This document shows positions 60,181-64,000 of a stretch of DNA of 64,000 bases, in pieces; within the stretch, counting starts at the first letter, position 1; every line of letters starts with the position of its first letter. Source of the stretch: Plectrocnemia conspersa (Eukaryota > Arthropoda > Insecta > Trichoptera > Polycentropodidae); NCBI GenBank assembly GCA_009617715.1, contig VTFK01000016.1:558001-622000 (forward strand). The letters run 5' to 3'. The translations under genes were made by a program, and so were the position numbers. The notes beneath the pieces were generated by a model. That model was not told where the DNA came from. It saw only the letters and a program-made list of their open reading frames with translations, and did no database searches.

Positions 60181-61215
60181 ACTCTTGATCCTCCCTCCTT
60201 GTCGTTTTAGTGGCTTTTTGCTTTTAATGAATGCGAACGTTGAGCTGGAATGATAACGGGGGTTGGGGTGTGATAACGCATGATTTACGCCCGGTGCAGT
60301 AGCGCTTCAATAATTCAGCAACGCACGTGGAAAATTGTATTAAAACGGTTGTTATGTTCACAGGCACGTACCAAGCTAGATGGCACATGAAATAAAGCGT
60401 GTTGTTATATTTAATTAAAATAATTAAATAAAAATAAATTTACATAGTTATATATATATTTTAATTAAAAAATATATTATGCCTTGCAACTTGATGATAC
60501 AATTTATGTTTATTTAATACAGATCAAGTAAAATCACTGTCTTAGTAAAACCATGTTTTGGTAAAAAAAATATACTAAAAATGATAAGATAAATATTATG
60601 ATTTATGGTAAATAGAAGTGAAAAACATCTTTCTTTAAATACAACAATAAAACGCTGATATACTGCTATATTAGTAATCAGATTTCGATAAGAAAGTCAC
60701 GTCTATACCCATTTCTTTTAATCCGATTCAGCACGATTCCCAAAGCGACATTGAATACGCTTCGCTTCGAAGAGGAAAAATGTTACACGATATAAACACG
60801 TATGATGTAAAGGGAAATCTAATGTGATATCGTGTGTTTTTCGCGATACATTCGTCACGTTGTTCTGGCACATGTTGTATTCAAAGGCGCCGCTTCACAT
60901 TTGAATAAAATACGTTTTATGATACGAATGAAGGCAAAAAAATAAAACGGAGAGCGAAAGTATTTAAGGCCCTTAGATGGGATAATTCTTTTTCATCCAA
61001 TTTTATCTTTGAGCACATATAAATGGCTTACGCTTTACAGCCCCAGCGTCGTTACCGATTCGCGGGCTCAGATTTTATATCCATACCATTATATATGCAC
61101 AAAAGGCTGGGCGAAATTAATTTGCAAATCGTAAAAAATAGAAAAATCGACAAAAATAAGCTCTTGGAAAAACACGTCCGAGAAGATTGGAATTATTTAG
61201 TGGATATTATTTAAT
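60180..61215. promoter_or_regulatory. Islands at 60.2 and 60.7-61.2 kb
   Basis: The first has GATAACGGGGGTTGGGGTGTGATAACG (60250) with two GATAA words and GCAACGCACGTGG with a CACGTG E-box. The second has GACATTGAATACGCTTCGC and AGGCGCCGC. A 63-codon plus frame (61023-61214) ends in a charged stretch but has no recognisable domain. Confidence 0.27.
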
Positions 61216-62440
61216 TGGACTTTATATACGAGAGAAATCCATATAAATGCGTAAAAAAAATAGTTTTAGTAATAACATTTTCAATAAAAAATATTTTTAA
61301 ATTAAAAAACTATTTATTTAATTTTCTTAATAATAAAAAAGCGTAATAATACTATGGACCTTTGTCACAGAAAAATAAATTAAACTAATTAATTGATTGT
61401 TACAAAATAAAAATGTGATTTTAATTTATGATTCTTCATCTAAAAGAAAATCAATATAACAGCGTCATCAAAATGTTAAAATTATAAATCAATTTATAAA
61501 AAATCATACTAAAGTTACAAATAAAATCGATGTCAATAAATAAAAAAAGTATTCGAATCTCACTATATACTTTATTTTTTATTAAAATATTATTATCACA
61601 TTTATTAAAATCAACCTTATTTTAAGTAAGAGTTTAATCACATTTAACAATAAGTAATTCGATATTCAAGGTGATTTTAAAAAGACTGTTCAGAGAAATT
61701 TCCAGATGGAAAAATCGAACTAATTTTTAAGGGTATGGCTCTTAATAAAGAGAGAACCGGAAACCTTTAGATCTTTCATATATTTTCCTTTGCTGTGTAA
61801 TATAATATATAAAACATATCACGGTTAAAGCTTCATATTTTCGAACGAGAGTATATTGACGAGATATGCCAAAAATATATCACACAAGCATTTGTGAAAG
61901 TCGATCAATATCTTTTTTCAGTTTTATCACTGTGGTTACTTTAGTACATTGCCCTTTTGGAAAAATAATATGATAGATGTATATGTAAATAAAAATACTA
62001 TTGATTTACATTCATTGGTATATGAAAAAAACATTTAGTATAATTGAAGATTTTTTTAAATGTAATGTGTTTTTTGTTAAAGGTTAGATACTTAAATTTT
62101 AAATTAATAAATTAATATTCTTTAAATCTTGATTAATACAATAGGTAAAAATATAAAAGTAAATATATATTTTTTTTAAGTTTATTAAGCTTAACTACTA
62201 CTGGTATAAGTTGTAAAGCATATTTGTGAGCATTTTTTTATTATAACAAAGTTTTGCTTATCTTATCTGAAAATAAACGTTTTTCTTCTTTTTTTTAGAG
62301 AAAGAATTTGACCGCGTAAAACACCACAATATTATATCTGGCTAAATGAGAGTAATGTAAGACCTCTAAAATGTTAATGTATTTTTTTATTATTTAATTT
62401 TAAAATATTTGTTCAAAAAAAAATATTTTTGCGGGCGGGC
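61215..62440. other. AT-rich desert
   Basis: No gene, repeat or structure stands out. Confidence 0.5.
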
Positions 62441-62725
62441 TCAAAATTTGATGTTTTTTCACTGCAGACAGATATTTTTTTTTATTGCTACTCTGTTCAA
62501 TATATATTTCAAAACCACATTTAAGAAAGCATTCAGGTAACAAAAATCTATGTAAGTCGGCAAAAAGACAATTAACAGCATTCGTTATGCTGATGACACG
62601 GCAATATTATTTGAGACCGTTAACGACCTATAGAAATTTTTTTGAGAGTGAAAATATAGAATGAATAAAAAAGCTTCTACATTAATACTTTAACTAATAA
62701 AAATATTATAGTATCATTTGGCATT
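62440..62725 (+). pseudogene. Decayed LINE reverse transcriptase fragment
   Basis: In one plus-strand frame the DNA reads RQ (62466-62471), LFNIY (62493-62507), FKTTFKKAF, two stops, then GKKTINSIRYADDTAILFET (about 62562-62620), which contains the catalytic YADD box. The spacing from RQ to LFNIY and on to YADD fits the RQG-LSP-LFN-Y to YADD layout of non-LTR reverse transcriptases. After a frameshift, YINTLTNKNIIVS (about 62676-62715) fits the following GLxINxxKTK block. The G(K)xINxIRYADDT wording resembles RTE-like LINEs more than the Jockey-like copy at 27 kb. Only the palm is present, with four or more disabling changes. Confidence 0.8.
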
Positions 62726-62739
62726 TACGTTAAAAACAT

Positions 62740-63330
62740 GGCACAAATTTTCGCATATATGTTCCAACGAGGCACCACTTCATTTCGTACATTATTATTA
62801 ACTCTTTGTTTTTTACCGCTTTCCTAAAAAATAACAACGCGAAAGGGTTAAAAATGCAAATTTAACAATTCAATTAAACCGAAGGTCGTGCGGCCCGGAA
62901 CAAATTAAAAACTCACATTCTTTTTGGCGAAATTTTCTCCATATCAATTACCCGAAATTACACCGTTAATATTTTAATAATATACGTTGCCTTTCTAAAT
63001 ATTTATTTTTACCCCACCGACAATATGGACCCAGAGATAGTTTGTGTTTAATCTGAAAGGTATACATCCATAAAGGATTTCGTATTTAGTGTTGTCATTC
63101 CGTTAAGGAACCTTTGAAAGGGTTGGCGCGTGTTTTGTTATTGTTTTGGCTGAACAGGGTACAACTTTAATTAAAATGTTTCAACACAAGGTTTACACGG
63201 CCCAGGGTTTTGCCCTAAAATCGTTGTGATTCCCATTTAATTTTAGACGTTCACAATGCGAACATTTTTTATTTCGAAACGAAAAAAACAAACCAAATGT
63301 CTAATTTTATACCAAAACGAAATTGGGTAA
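62740..63330. promoter_or_regulatory. Balanced-composition islands
   Basis: TTTTTACCGCTTTCC, GAAGGTCGTGCGGCCCGG (62881), GAAAGGGTTGGCGCG (63115), GTTATTGTTTTGGC (63137; Sox-like) and CAGGGTTTTGCCCT (63203). Stops in all frames. Confidence 0.25.
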
Positions 63331-64000
63331 ATATTGTAAAGGTTTGATTAGATAAGCGAGCCTTTTTATATTACATTTATTTTTGTTTCAATTTTTCGTA
63401 ACGATATATATTATAAAAAATTTTATAATTTATATTTAACATTTTTATTTACTTTTACTAGCTATTGTTTATCGACTGTTCAATGATTGGTGAAAAATTG
63501 TATGGTTGAAAAAATGGCAAACAATACAGTGAGTTTGAATCGATAACAGAAAAAGTATCAGTGTACGTTCATATCCAATAATGTTGGAGACATGCGCCAA
63601 AAAGTAAAAAGCAAATATTGCTTAAAACAATGGGCGAGAATTGAAGCAAAAAAGCTAATATTATTTCCTAAATATCGCAAATGGATTTTCAAGATTTTTA
63701 ATTAAAATTAAACATTATTTTTTTGGGCTGGATTAAATCTATTATTGCTTTATATTTTGATATTTTTTTATGTACATTACACTAGCTATCCATAACTAGC
63801 TTTTACGTTAATTAGGCCGTTTTTATAATATTTACATTTATTGATCAGAAGACAGTTCTTCAGAAAAAGTAATCAAATAAAGACTGCCATACAAGGTAAT
63901 GTTTGATATAGAGTAAAACGTTATTTCACGTGATCACTTGAAAAATTAAATTTTAAACATTTTTTTTTGGTCCGGCTCAAACAGTTTTTTCTATTTTCAG
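63330..64000. other. AT-rich end of window
   Basis: No gene is seen. The window ends in TTTTTTCTATTTTCAG, a pyrimidine-rich tract plus CAG that would suit a splice acceptor with an exon starting just outside the window. This is suggestive only. Confidence 0.4.

Overview
The window looks like a gene-poor stretch of an arthropod, most likely insect, nuclear genome: intergenic or deep intronic DNA. The background is very AT-rich and full of homopolymer and TA runs. No open reading frame is long enough to be an intact gene, and I see no rRNA, tRNA, CRISPR array or operon structure. The recognisable coding sequence is transposon debris: a decayed Jockey-like LINE reverse transcriptase (about 27.1-28.9 kb, minus), a second short LINE reverse-transcriptase relic (62.4-62.7 kb, plus), and a hAT transposase relic of the SCAND3/FAM200/ZBED type (34.1-34.85 kb, minus). 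Three further short stretches read like old coding sequence that I cannot assign (31.85-31.97 kb minus, 54.14-54.36 kb minus, 59.17-59.40 kb plus).

Layout. From 0 to 14.5 kb the DNA is AT-rich, broken by islands of more balanced composition every 2-4 kb. From 14.5 to 19 kb the region is heavily rearranged: a diverged local duplication (14.83/15.10 kb), a GAGA/E-box-rich island (15.9-16.3 kb), a transposon-like unit with 46-bp terminal inverted repeats (17.07-17.95 kb) carrying a nested 105-bp piggyBac-type MITE, and a 520-bp-spaced duplication just downstream. From 19 to 27 kb there are more islands, including a motif-dense one at 26.2-26.7 kb. At 27.1-28.9 kb the LINE relic is split by a 954-bp element with inverted arrays of a GCGTCAAATGAGCG-type motif, flanked by a 9-bp target duplication. 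The stretch 30-47 kb contains the hAT relic, several islands and the most AT-rich desert (40.5-43.2 kb). A three-copy tandem repeat with a period of about 311-317 bp lies at 47.15-48.0 kb. From 49 to 64 kb islands alternate with desert, and the LINE relic lies near the end.

How it fits together. The best reading is a regulatory gene desert, or a very long intron, near a developmental gene. Islands rich in homeodomain-type TTAATTA/TTTATTA, E-box, GAGA, GATA and Sox/TCF-like words stand in neutral AT-rich DNA that has accumulated layered transposon insertions. The regulatory interpretation is inference, because no alignment to related species could be made. The repeat structures, target-site duplications and reverse-transcriptase motifs are seen directly in the sequence.
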